Positions 1-15,205 of a stretch of DNA of 64,000 bases are shown in pieces. Made by a program: the position numbers and the translations under genes. Every line of letters begins with the position of its first letter. Positions within the stretch are counted from its first letter, which is position 1. The notes beneath the pieces are model-generated. The model ran no database searches and was not told the DNA's origin. It was given only the letters and a program-made list of their open reading frames with translations. The stretch lies in contig NC_087186.1 in NCBI RefSeq assembly GCF_035594125.1, forward strand, positions 1,975,228 through 2,039,227, written 5' to 3'. Source of the DNA: Scylla paramamosain (Eukaryota > Arthropoda > Malacostraca > Decapoda > Portunidae).

Positions 1-74
1 CTGGTTGTCTGCCACCTTTCCGTTTCTACTCCATTCCTTATCTACACCCCTCATTTGTCATGGAACGTCTTTAA

Positions 75-965
75 GGCTGCTTACACACGAGCGTTTTTGT
101 ACGCGCGTCGAACGGACGCACAGAACGCGTCATATTTTTTGTACACGCGTTTGCCCCGCGTTCGCGTTTCTCGCCCTGCCTCCAGCCTACGTTCTCGAGC
201 GTACCTCCTCTCAGTCACCAACTGTCTCCTCAAGATGGAGGGTGCACGAAAGAAAGCTGTGATTGCTTATGCAGCAATACAAGCAGTAAAGAAGAGAAAC
301 CGTCGTCAGCTTTGGGTTCACCCTATAAACAACAACAGATTGTTGCAGGGCGAGTTTTATACCCTTTATGAAGAATTAAAAGCGGACGATGGCAAATTCT
401 TCCTGTTCCTGTTTTTATATTCTTCGGTCGTAGGATCCCATAGGACAGGCCTCTTCCCTACTTCGGAAATAAGTTCTTCCGTGTTGTGATAGTCTGCCAT
501 TCTAGTCGTCTGAAAATGTTAGTTCATTAATTAATTGTAGTAGGCTACGCGATGTATGCATGCATGTACTATATCAATTCTTTCCAGTAGTATCTATACA
601 CATTTACTATAAACAATAAAACTGCTACATCACACCCAAATGCAGTACACACCAGAGTTCTGTCCACATGAGCGGGACGGGATGGGTGACTGGCCTCTCA
701 CCCCCAGCTGAAAGTAATGACTGATATGGCAGCAGGACCTGCGTGCGCGCGTAACCGAACGCCCGTGTGCAAGCTCCCATTGAAACGAATACCCGGCAAG
801 GACGCGAGCGTCATTATGAACGCGCGCGTCCTTGCTGGCTCCAGCGTCTGCGCGGCGTTGCTAGCGCGTGCAACGCGTCGTGTGAAAGGTCCCATTGCAC
901 TCCATTGAAAGTTAAAACGTCGCGCACCCGAACGCGCGTACGGAAACGCTCGTGTGTAAGCTGCC
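75..965 (+). mobile_element. PIF/Harbinger element 1 (deletion derivative with TIRs and TAA duplication)
   Basis: The left end GGCTGCTTACACACGAGCG (75 on) is matched by the reverse complement of the right end (about 932-965). The inverted repeat extends more than 30 bp with few mismatches, through GTACGCGCG. The element is bounded by TAA at 72-74 and 966-968, the 3-bp target duplication of PIF/Harbinger transposons. Sub-terminal CpG-rich stretches (720-880) carry repeated CGCGCG and GAACGC motifs. It contains only the start of a transposase gene, so it is non-autonomous. Confidence 0.85.
235..489 (+). pseudogene. PIF/Harbinger transposase, amino-terminal fragment
   Basis: An ATG at 235 opens MEGARKKAVIAYAAIQAVKK followed by RQLWVHPINNNRLLQGEF and YTLYEELKADDGKFF. 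The W-V-H-P-I, G-E-F and Y-x-E-L-x-x-D-D-x-K-F-F pattern is the conserved start of arthropod Harbinger (HARBI1-like) transposases. After K-F-F the expected Y-F-R-M-S block is missing and the frame runs into unrelated residues before a stop at 489. None of the catalytic DDE region is present. Comparison with the fragment in element 2 (40949-41266) supports the assignment. Confidence 0.7.
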
Positions 966-1075
966 TAAGCACTCGCGAGAGTGATAGAAAACTAGTGTGG
1001 GAGTTTGTGCTATATTTTTGAGGACTATACAAAGTAGTTACATTCGCAGCAGTAGCAGTGGTAAGCCACTATTGT

Positions 1076-2826
1076 GTTTTTTTTTTTTTTTTTTTATGTA
1101 AGAGGGACACGGGCCAAAGGAAACCAAAATCTCCCACCCACCAAAAAAAAAAAAAAAAAAATGCCCATCGAGAAGCCGGTCCTAGACTAGGGTCCACAGC
1201 TACAGTCAAAAATTGAAGGATAAGTGTCTTGAAACATCCTTCTTAAAAAAATTCAAGTCATAGGAAGGTGGAAATGCAGAATTCAGACAGGGAGCTCCCG
1301 AGTTTAACTGAGAAAAAGATGAATGATTGAGAATACTAGAGAACTCTTGCATTAGAAAATTTTTAGAAAGTCTTGTGTATCGAGGCCGTGGGAGGAGGGG
1401 AGGCACGCAGTTACCAAGATCAGAAGAGCAGTTAGCATGAAAATAGCGGTAGAAGATAGCAAGAGATACAACAGTACGACGATAAGAAAGAGGCTGAAGA
1501 CAGTCAGTTAGAGGATAGGAGTTCATGAAACGAAAAGCAAAAGAACGGAATGAATGGATCCCCCCACTCCCAGACATGTGAAGCATACTCCATACATGGA
1601 CGTATAAGCCCCTGTACAAAATTAGGAGTCTCAGAATGCCTAAATTCATGAAAGCTCCTTTAGGTATTGATGAGATGTAGAGTTTTCAGTTTAGATTATA
1701 AGTAAATGACAAACCGAGGATATTCAGTGTAGAAGAGGAGGACAGCTGAGAGTCACTGAAAAAGAGGTTGAACGTCTACGAAAAGACGTGGAAAAGTGCA
1801 GGGTGGCATCATCAGCGTAGGAGTGGATAGGACAAGAAGTTTGCTTTGGAAGATGATTAATGAATAATGAGAATAGAGTGAGTAACAGCACAAAACCCTA
1901 AGGAACACCAGTGTTAATAGATTTTAGGAGAGGAACAGTGATTGTCTACCACAGCAGCAATAAAATAGTCAGAAAGGAAACTTGAGATAAAGTTACATAG
2001 AGGAGAGAAGCCATAGGAGGGTAGTGTGTAAATCAAAGCTTTGTCCCAAACTTTATCAAAAGCTTTTGATATGCCTAAGGCAACAGCAAAAGTGTCACCA
2101 AAATCTCTAAAAGAGGATGACTAAGAATCAGGAAGGAAAGCCTAAAGAAAGAATATCTCCTCAGGTCCGCCCAACTAGCAGAGGCAAAACGCCAGAGGCA
2201 CCTCCCTTTGGGCAGATCCTGAGGAGAGATTGGAGCGATCGGACAAGATACAGATCGATCGAAGCCCAATGGAGAAGAGAGGATAACAGCATAAGCAGGA
2301 TTAGAGGTTAGGAAAAGGTCAAGAATGTTGGACATATCTCCAAGACAGTCACGAATACGAGTAGGGTGATGCACCAATAGCAAAGAGGACAGCAAAGTGG
2401 AAGACTTGTTCATCAGGATGGTCAGTGAAGGGAGAGGAAAGCCAAAGCTGGTGGTGAACATTGAAGTCTCAAAGAATGGATCTCTGTAAAAGGGAAGAGA
2501 GTCAGAATGTGCTCCACTTTGGAAGTTAAGTAGTCAAATAATTTGTTATAGTCAGAGGAGTTAGATGAGAGGTATACAGCACAGATGAATTTTATTTGAA
2601 ATTGATTCTGTAGTCGTAGCCAGATGGTGGAAAACTTGGAAGATTGAAGAACATGCGCATATAGACGTATCATCTAGCTTTGGAATAAAAATGAGGATAG
2701 AAAAGTAGGAGAGAACAGAAAAGGGCTACTATCAGTTGCCTCACAGACGGAAAAGAAGAGGAAAAGAAGATGAGGTTTAGTAAAGGAGAGGTGGTGTTCT
2801 ATAGATTGAAAATTAGATCTAAGACC
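1076..2826 (-). mobile_element. Family A non-LTR retrotransposon, internally deleted copy
   Basis: The poly(A) tail of the minus-strand element is the T-run at 1076-1095, followed by the family 3' tail and the C-terminal domain ([19 protein letters not shown]). Reverse transcriptase sequence continues to about 2140. There it jumps directly to the endonuclease region (2150-2826), so the central part of the protein is deleted. Many frameshifts. The homology ends inside the start of the endonuclease near 2826. Confidence 0.8.
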
Positions 2827-3538
2827 ACTTTGCTGGAACTTGGTAGGTGCGATGGCAGTTAAATTGCGTGGACTTCTAATCTTACCGTCTCCGGCATCAC
2901 GTCCTGATCTTTTTTTTTTTTTTTTTTATCCTTTTCGAACTCTTGGAGTTTTTTTTTTTCTGACCACCTCTGGTCAGTTTGGTTCTTATATATGTCTCTC
3001 TTTGGTGTTTTGTGCTACTGAGAGTTTTGAAACCAGAGGTTATCTTGATACTCTCCTGGTTGGCTGCTATCTCCTCTCTCCCCGGTTCTTTATTGTATAC
3101 AGGTGGTATTTGCCCTGTTTTTGGGACACTGAAAATAAACCGCTTGCCAGTAGGACAATATAACGTTTTTTGAGTGTGGATGGCTTGCCTCTGAAAGGTG
3201 GTAGTTCACAGTATATTATTGGCAACATACTTGTGTGTCCTTCGTTACAGCTGTGTCCCCTAGCAGGTGGTTTGCAATTCTTTCTCAGCCAGTTGGGATT
3301 TGATTGACGTTTATTACAATCCTTTTTCAGTCGATGGGTTAAAATGAATGGCGATCTCACTTTTGATGGCTTGAGATGACCAGGAAGGGCCTGGATTCGT
3401 CACGTAAAAGACTAGAACGAGCTAATCTTGGGCAGAGTTCTTTAAAGTACAGATATGAACCAATACTGGGTCGCAAGCTCTTGTTTAGTGGATCGCCACA
3501 TCATTAACAAATATATACATGACAATTCAAAAGTAAGA

Positions 3539-3541
<3 letters not shown>
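2827..3541. other. Unassigned stretch with T-runs and a dispersed repeat
   Basis: Holds T-runs at 2911-2927 and 2950-2960. About 3195-3260 is roughly 70% identical to the reverse complement of 7622-7690, so part of it is a dispersed repeat. No coding region could be supported. Confidence 0.5.

Positions 3542-3577
<36 letters not shown>
3542..3577. repeat. (TG)n microsatellite
   Basis: Uninterrupted dinucleotide tract of about 18 units, directly abutting the 3' end of the family C element. Confidence 0.95.
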
Positions 3578-3579
<2 letters not shown>

Positions 3580-5180
3580 GATAATAGTAATAATAATAAA
3601 CGGTTTATTCTTTAGGCAGTTAACAAACTGAAAATGTACAGAAGGGGTGGGGTAATACTTAACATTTATCCTAAAGGTAAGTCTAATCTAGAAGGGAAAT
3701 ACTATTGATTGATGGCTCGCACCATGGTGGGAGTCGCGCTGAGTCTGTACCGGTCCGTGCGCGGCGCCTTTATGGGCGTTATCTAGTTGTGGTGTCTGGA
3801 GGCACGGACCGGGCGAGGCGCGTCAGGCGGCAGCATGTGTCTGAGACGTGGATGATGCAGCAGTCCCCTTGCAAACTTTTCCAGAGCCTCTCAATGCCTG
3901 GTGGAAAGTCTGGACAAACTCAGGGTGGTCAGGGCTTCATCATAGGTGGTGTAGAAAGGGCCAAGGATGACCCTGCACGCCCTTTTCTGCACACTCTCCA
4001 GTTGTAGCTGTTGAGTGTGTGTGAGGGAGGAGGACCACGCTGGGGAGACATACATGAGTTTGGGGAGGATGAAAGTGAGGTACACCCCCCTTAACTCGTC
4101 TGTCGGCGTCCCCAGCGACCTGAGTCTGCGCAGCATGTACAGCCTGTAGGTAGCGGTGCTGGCGACATGCTGCTTCCAGGTCAGCTGGTTGTCCACCATG
4201 ACTCCAAGAAGCTTGGCACATCGGACCACTTGGAAGGGGTGAGGGCCCACTGTGAGCTGGGGAGGGGGCACTGGTACAGAGGAGGTACAGAAATGCATCA
4301 CCAGAGTTTTGCTGTGGTTGATGGTCATCCTGCTCTCCTCCGTCAACGTCTGCAGTCGCTCCAGAATTGCTTGCAGTGGCGAGTAGTCCGGGGTTCTTGT
4401 TGGAAACTGGAACGCCCACGGTGCAGTCGTCCACGTACTTCCAGCGATGGGGGTTCTCAGTAAGGGCGTCGTTGATGAGGAGGAGGAAGCAAATTGGACC
4501 CATCTTGGTCCCCTGGGAGACACCACATGTCAGCTGTTGGAAATTAGAGATAGAGCCCTAGTAGCGAACGGCCTGACGCCTCCCTGTGAGGAAATCGGCT
4601 AGTCACGCTACCAGGTTAGGAGGGAGACCCAGACTTATTGTCTTGCCAATGACAGCAGTGTGATCAACAAGATCAAAGGCTTTTCTGAATTCCACAAAAG
4701 CAACAGCTAGAGAGGTGTTTCGCTTGTCCAAGTGGCTGTGGATGAATGCGAAGAAGCTGGTCAGGTAATGGGAGGTGGAGGTGGCTTTAATATTTCCAGA
4801 CTGTCTGATATCCACGGTATTACAAATTTTAATGTAGGCCCAGTCATACACAAAATCTTCACAAATAAGGCTAGGGATGGGGGTGATAGAAACTGGCCTG
4901 AGGTCATTGAGTGACTGTGGACTGGAAGTTTTGAGGATGGGGGTGACGTAAGATGTCTTCCAGTCCGCGGGGCAAGAGTATTGGGAGAGAGAGGCGCTTA
5001 TTATGGAGCACAGCGGTGTTGCTAGCTCTGCAGCAAACTCCTTGTAAATTTTTATAGGAAGGTCAGTGGGTGTGGTGGATCTTGGTTTGAATTTGAGTAT
5101 CCTCTTAAAAAAACATCCATCGCCTGGACAATGGGGGGAGGAGAGGGAGCGGAAAGATAGGCAGGAAGCGGAGTGGTGTG
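3578..5180 (-). mobile_element. Family C non-LTR retrotransposon, 5'-truncated
   Basis: Minus-strand reverse transcriptase fragment with a 3' simple-sequence tail (TTATTATTA-like, 3580-3600). It carries the RT blocks FRKAFDLVDHT (near 4690), YVDDCTVGVPVSN (near 4420) and KLLGVMVDNQLTWKQHV (near 4180). The 3' part is LQLESVQKRACRVILGP. The 5' end is cut by the start of the next family A copy near 5181. Clade not resolved. Confidence 0.8.
3891..5180 (-). pseudogene. Family C reverse transcriptase, broken
   Basis: Two reading frames on the minus strand cover the RT. The upstream part (about 5130-4603) runs from a PTDLPIKIYKEFA block through ADWKTSYVTPILK to the palm motif with an Asp (FRKAFDLVDHT). 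The downstream part (4526-3891) follows a gap that lacks the usual P-Q-G block and begins near M-G-P-I-C-F-L-L-L-I-N-D. It keeps the catalytic Y-V-D-D and the thumb region to TLSLSRLSTRH. Frames are offset and stops occur near 4600, so it is not functional. Confidence 0.7.
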
Positions 5181-8847
<3,667 letters not shown>

Positions 8848-8930
8848 ATGCTGCATTCATTCATAAGGAAATCTTGTTTTGTGAAGTATTTTCTTGCTGC
8901 CTGAAGTGGCCTGCCTTTGTTATCCACCAG

Positions 8931-9015
8931 TGTCCAGCTAATGGTGCCACCTAGCATCGGCTTCCTCACAGAAAACGGCTCCTACACCGGATTGATGGGC
9001 AGCATTCAGCGTCAT
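8931..9015 (+). CDS. IR exon a: part of S1 ligand-binding lobe
   Basis: The frame reads VQLMVPPSIGF followed by LTENGSYTGLMGSIQRH and then the donor GTGAGT at 9016. The pattern 'nGsytGlmGsiqr' immediately before an E-A-D-M block is what arthropod IRs and iGluRs have in S1. The phase 0 end fits the phase 0 start of the next exon 17 kb downstream. The acceptor is uncertain: CCACCAG ending at 8930 would start the exon with one base completing a codon; TGTCCAG ending at 8937 would start it at CTA in phase 0. The exon sits between an (AG)n tract and a (TG)n tract. No upstream exon was recognised in the window. Confidence 0.75.
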
Positions 9016-9032
9016 GTGAGTTTTCTTCACAT

Positions 9033-9038
9033 GTGTGT

Positions 9039-9128
<90 letters not shown>
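9033..9128. repeat. (TG)n microsatellite
   Basis: TG tract of about 95 bp, beginning 17 bp after the splice donor of IR exon a and ending at the 3' tail of a family A copy. Confidence 0.95.
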
Positions 9129-9130
<2 letters not shown>

Positions 9131-10017
9131 ATGTAGGAAGGACACTGGGCAAGGGCAGCAAAAATCCAATAAAAAAAAATGCCCACTGAAATGCCAGTCC
9201 CATAAAAGGGTCAAAGCAGTAGTTGAAAAAATTGATGTCTTGAAACCTCCCTCTTGAAGGAATTCAAGTCATAGGAAGGTGGAAGTACATAAGCAGGCAG
9301 GGAGTTCCAGAGTTTACCAGAGAAAGGGATGAATAAGAGAGTTAAAGAGTTAGAGAGGTGGACAGAATAGGGGTGAGAGAAAGAAGAAAGTCTTGTGCAG
9401 CGAGGCCGCGGGAGGAGGGGAGGCATCCAGTTAGCGAGATTAGAAGAGCAGTTAGCATGAAAATAGCGGTAGAAGACAGCTAGAGATGCAACATTGCGGC
9501 GGTGAGAGCGAGGCTGAAGACAGTCAGTTAGAGGAGAGGAGTTGATGAAACGAAAAGTTTTTGATTACATCCTGTCTAGAAGAGCTGTATGAGTGGAACC
9601 TCCCCAGACATGTGAAGCATACTCCATACATGGACGGATAAGGCCCTTGTACAGAGTTAGCAGCTGGGGGGGTGAGAAAACTGGCGGAGACGTCTCAGAA
9701 CACCTAACTTCATAGAAGCTGTTTTAGCTATAGATGAGATGTGAAGTTTCCAGTTCAGATTATAAGTAAAGGACAGACCGAGGATGTTCAGTGTAGAAGA
9801 AGGGGACAGTTGAATGCCATTGAAGGATAGTTGTCTGGAAGGTTGTGTCGAGTTGATAGATGGAGGAATTGAGTTTTTGAGGGATTGAACAATACCAAGT
9901 TTGCTCTGCCCCAATCAGAAATTTCAGAAAGATCAGAACTCAAGCGTTCTGTGGCTTCCCTGCATGAAATGTTTACCTCCTGAAGGGTTGGACGTCTATA
10001 AAAAGATGTGGAAAAAA
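9129..10017 (-). mobile_element. Family A copy, 3' portion
   Basis: Minus-strand copy with 3' tail (ATGTAGGAAGGACACTGGGC), the C-terminal domain, and the thumb of the RT up to the STSFHRRP region near 10000. It is cut where the poly(T) of the next copy starts, so the next copy was either inserted into it or joined to it. Confidence 0.85.
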
Positions 10018-11894
10018 GTTTTTTTTTTTTTTATGTAGGAAGAACACTGGCCAAAGGCAACAAAAATCCAATAAAAAAAAAGCCCACTGAAATGCCAGTC
10101 CCATAAAAGGGTCAAAGCAGTGGTCAAAAATTGATGGATAAGTGTCTTGAAACCTCCCTCTTGAAAGAATTCAAATCATAGGAAGGTGGAAATACAGAAG
10201 CAGGCAGGGAGTTCCAGATTTTACCAGAGAAATGGATGAATGATTGAGAATACTGGTTAACTCTTGCGTTAGAGAGGTGGACAGAATAGGGGTGAGAGAA
10301 AGAAGAAAGTCTTGTGCAGCGAGGCTGCGGGAGGAGGAGAGGCATGCAGTTAGCAGGATCAGAAGAGCAGTTAGCATGAAAATAGCGGTAAAAGACAGCT
10401 AGATATGCAACACTGCGGGGGTTAGAGAGAGGGTGAAGACAGTCAGTTAGAGGAGAGGAGTCGATGAGACGAAAAGCGTTTGATTCCACCCTGTCTAGAA
10501 GAGGAGTATGAGTGGAACCCCTCCAGACATGTGAAGCATACTCCATACATGGATGGATAAGGCCCTTGTACAAAGTTAGCAGGTGGGGGGGGCGGTGAGA
10601 AAAACTGGCGGAGACGTCTCAGAACACCTAACCTCATAGAAGCTGTTTTAGCTAGAGATGAGATGTGAAGTTTCCAGTTCAGATTATAAGTAGAGGACAG
10701 ACCGAGGATGTTCAGTGTAGAAGAGGGGGACAGTTGAGTGTCATTGAAGAAGAGGGGATAGTTGTCTGGAAGGTTGTGTCAAGGTGATAGATAGAGGAAT
10801 TGAGTTTTTGAGGCATTGAACAATACCAAGTTTGCTCTGCCCCAATCAGAAATTTTAGAAAGATCAGAAGTCAAGCGTTCTATGGCTTCCCTGCGTGATA
10901 TGTTTACCTCCTGAAGCGTTGGACGTCTATGAAAAGACGTGGACAAGTGCAAGGTGGTATCATCAGCATAGGAGTGGATAGGACAAGAAGTTTGGTTTAG
11001 ACTCTATCAAAAACTTTTGATATGTCTAAGGCAACAGCAAAAGTTTCACCAAAATCTCTAAAAGAGGATGACCAAGACTCAGTAAGGAAAGCCAGAAGAT
11101 CACCAGTAGAGCGGCCTTGAGGAAACCCGTACTGGCGATCAAATAGAATGTTGCGAAGTGATAGATGTTTAAGAATCTTCCTGTTGAGGATAGATTAAAA
11201 AAACTTTAGATAGGCAGGAAATTAAAGCAATAGGACGGTAGTTTGAGGGATTAGGACGGTCACCCTTTTTAGGAACAGGTTGAATGTAGGCAAACTTCCT
11301 GCAAGAAGGAAAGGTAGATGTTGACAGACAGAGTTGAAAGAGTTTGACTAGGCAAGGTGCAAGGACGGAGGCACAGTTCCGGAGAACAATAGGAGGGACC
11401 CCATCAGGTCCATAAGCCTTCCGAGGGTTTAGGCCAGCGAGGGCATGGAAAACATCATTGCGAAGAATTTTAATAGGTGGCATGAAATAGTCAGAGGGTG
11501 GAGGAGAGGGAGGAACAAGCTTAGAATCGTCCAGGGTAGAGTTTTTAGCAAAGGTTTAAGCGAAGAGTTCAGCTTCAGAGGAGGGAAAGAAGAAGAAGCA
11601 AAGTTATTGGAGACATTTTTGACTAGATGCCAGAAGTCACGAGGGGAGTTAGATCTTGAAAGGTTTTGACACTTTTTATTAATGAAGTAGTTTTTGGCTA
11701 GTTGGAGAACAGACTTGGCATGGTTCCTGGCAGAAATATAAAGTGCATGATATTCTGGTGATGGAAGGCTTAAGTACCTTTTGTAGGCCACCTCTCTATC
11801 ATGTATAGCACGAGAAGAAGCTGTGTTAAACAAAGGCTTAGAAGATTTAGGACGAGAAAAAGAGAGGAATGTACGCCTCCATGCCAGACACTAT
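10018..11894 (-). mobile_element. Family A copy, RT plus partial endonuclease
   Basis: Minus-strand copy with its own 3' tail starting in a T-run (10018-10032). RT runs to about 11480 ([20 protein letters not shown] near 11400). The sequence between the region encoding S-Y-A-D-D and the region encoding S-K-A-F-D is deleted near 11000. The linker with [12 protein letters not shown] lies near 11700. Homology ends at CCAGACACTAT (11894), inside the linker upstream of the RT. Confidence 0.85.
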
Positions 11895-12529
<635 letters not shown>

Positions 12530-12689
12530 CACACAGGTTAAGATCTGACTGGCTGTCTCTGCCAATGACATTACTCAGCCAGTCACTCACCGTCAGGTTT
12601 TTTGGCGATTATCATTGTTCAAAAATTACCAGGTCATATGAATTCGGTTTCCATTGGCCTAACGGGTTTATTCGGCCTGCACTTAACTA

Positions 12690-13678
12690 AACCAAACTCC
12701 TTGTCCTATCCACTCCTACGCTGATGATACCACCCTGCACTTTTCCACGTCTTTTCATAGACGTCCAACCCTTCAGGAGGTAAACATATCACGCAGGGAA
12801 GCCACAGAACGCCTGACTTCTGATCTTTCTAAAATTTCTGATTGGGGCAGAGCAAACTTGGTATTGTTCAATGCCTCAAAAACTCAATTCCTCCATCTAT
12901 CAACTCTACACAACCTTCTAGACAACTATCCCCTCTTCTTCAATGACACTCAACTGTCCCCCTCATCTACACTGAACATCCTCGGTCTGTCCTTTACTTA
13001 TATTCTGAACTGAAAACTTCACATCTCATCTCTAGCTAAAACAGCTTCTATGAAGTTAGGTGTTCTGAGACGTCTCCGCCAGTTTTTCTCACCCCCCCAG
13101 CTGCTAACTCTGTACAAGGGCCTTATCCGTCCATGTATGGAGTATGCTTCACATGTCTGGGGGGGGTTCCACTCATACTGCTCTTCTAGACAGGGTGGAA
13201 TCAAAAGCTTTTCGTCTCATCAACTCGTCTCCTCTAACTGACTGTCTTCAGCCTCTCTCTCACCGCCGCAATGTTGCATATGTAGCTGTCTTCTACCGCT
13301 ATTTTCATCCTAACTGCTCTTCTGATCTTGCTAACTGCATGCCTCCCCTCCTTCCGCGGCCTCGCTGCACAAGACTTTCTTCTTTCTCTCACCCCTATTC
13401 TGTCCACCTCTCTAACGCAAGAGTTAACCAGTATTCTCAATCATTCATCCCTTTCTCTGGTAAACTCTGGAACTCCCTGCCTGCTTCTGTATTTCCACCT
13501 TCCTATGACTTGAATTCCTTCAAGAGGGAGGTTTCAAGACACTTATCCATCAATTTTTGACCACTGCTTTTACCCTTTTATGGGACTGGCATTTCAGTGG
13601 GCATTTTTTTTTATTAGATTTTTGTTGCCCTTGGCCAGTGTCCTTCCTACGTAAAAAAAAAAAAATAAATAAAAAAAG
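12690..13678 (+). mobile_element. Family A copy, 5'-truncated
   Basis: Plus-strand copy starting just before S-Y-A-D-D-T-T-L-H-F and running to the 3' tail and an A-rich end (13652-13677). The thumb and C-terminal domain are largely open: KLGVLRRLRQFFSPP at 13053, and [18 protein letters not shown] near 13530. Two frameshifts lie near 13140 and 13160. A typical 5'-truncated non-LTR insertion. Confidence 0.88.
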
Positions 13679-14339
13679 GCCAGTTGAGCGGGGAAAATCA
13701 AACGGTTTTTCCAGCTTGTCTATGGGGTTACACACAGTCGACTAATAATTTCTGGATGAGGGCACAAAGCACTCTACTCGGAGACCGGGTTTCCCTGGTT
13801 CGGAGCTCATCAGTTACTCTCTCATACGTTGCCAACGCGAATCTTACACACCTATAATATTTCACTTACATACACACTCATACGCTTCCCTAGCTAATGC
13901 AAATTAAATTATACGCTAATTCATACACGCGTTCATACTTACAATATCACTACCACCCCTCATTCACAAAACAAAAAAAAGACACGTGGGCACTTCGTAG
14001 GTGCATCGTTGCAGCTTCCACAGACTTTACTGCCCGAATACATATGTTGTATTTACAGTAATACCGGCTTTCCAGCGACCTATGCAATATTGCCCCTCCT
14101 CTTAATATGTTGCTAACTCGCCCAACCACACTAAAACAAACAATGCAGTTATAAAAAATCCAAAAGAAACAAAAATAAATAAAAGTAAACAATACAGAGG
14201 GCAGTTTATATGTCTATATAAAATCTACCAACCAGCGAGTCTTTCTCGGCGTTTTGGTCAGGTTATATTTTCTCCACTTTCTTTCCATCTTTACTCTCAC
14301 TCACATCGCTACCGTTAGCACTGTGGTAGTCCTATGCAA
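13679..14339. other. Possible 3' LTR region of Gypsy element 1
   Basis: Lies just beyond the end of the minus-strand Gypsy pol gene, where its 3' LTR would be expected. LTR ends and a target duplication could not be fixed, and no second copy was found in the window. No coding region recognised. Confidence 0.3.
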
Positions 14340-14345
14340 CTAGAT

Positions 14346-15205
14346 CTGTGTCTCCTGTGTCACTATCACTATCAGTGTCACAATCACGATCAGTATCAGC
14401 TTCACTATCACTATCACTATCAGTGTCACTATCACGATCAGTATCAGTCATTATCACCATCATTATCATCATCGGTTGCACTGTCGTTCATCTCACCCTA
14501 GCTGCAAACTTTATCACCGGGGTACCGCCACAGGCGATCCACATGGACCACATTACCAGCTCTCTTCCTTCCGGGCATGTCAAGGCGTCATGCTGACACT
14601 TGCTCCACAGCCTTGTGCGGGCCTTCCCAACTTGACTGGAGCTTTGGGGACCGACCAGGCTTGTGCTGCGGACTGTGTAGCCACACCAGAGATCACCAGG
14701 GATATACTCCGCATTCCTGGCCTTGTCCTGATACTGGCACCACATGGCCTGGCCTTCCGTCTTGAGGTGCAGGCTCGCACGGTGACGTGTCTCCTTCAGT
14801 CGCCGTTGTAGCGTCCTGACGTAGTCGGTGTGGATGTCTGGCAAGTTTGCTCCCAGGCGGCTGGCCTGTGGTAGGATCCACCGGGAGACAGATCTCTCTA
14901 CCAAACATCAGTCTTGCTGGCGAGAATCCAGTGGTTTCGTGTTCAGCAGAGTGGTAGGCCATCAGTATGTGCGGGACCCACACATCTGAGTCATGCTAGT
15001 CCTTGCTGCAGTAGTTGGCCAGCTGATGGACAATGGTGACATTAAACCTCTCCACAATACCGTCACTCTGAAGCCGCAGAGGTGTAGTGCGAGTCTTGTG
15101 AATCCCGAGGAGTCGGCAACATTCACGGAAAACTCGAGACTCAAACTCATGTCCTTGGTCAGAGTACAGTTCTCCGGGTACACCAAACCGTGTTAAGACT
15201 TGACC
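14346..15205 (-). pseudogene. Gypsy 1 integrase core to C-terminus, with acidic tail
   Basis: Minus-strand frames give the integrase core (VLTRFGVPGELYSDQGHEFE, with the second catalytic Asp in S-D-Q-G). Then come a TTPLRLQSDGIVERFN block holding the catalytic Glu (VERFN) and PARLMFGREICLPVD. The C-terminal domain follows near 14650-14600 (GPHKAVEQVS-like). After it, 14346-14476 encodes an Asp/Ser/Thr-rich run made of repeated GATAGTGATAGT-type units. Several frame changes occur, so it is not expressed as one protein. Other Gypsy elements can carry C-terminal tails, but this acidic repeat is unusual. Confidence 0.75.

Noticed and set aside
2840..3163. 107-residue hydrophobic plus-strand frame
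   Set aside because: Hydrophobicity comes from T-runs (poly-Phe); no homologous domain and no splice context.
14348..14596. Plus-strand Ser-rich frame
   Set aside because: It is the opposite strand of the Gypsy acidic tail and integrase C-terminus.
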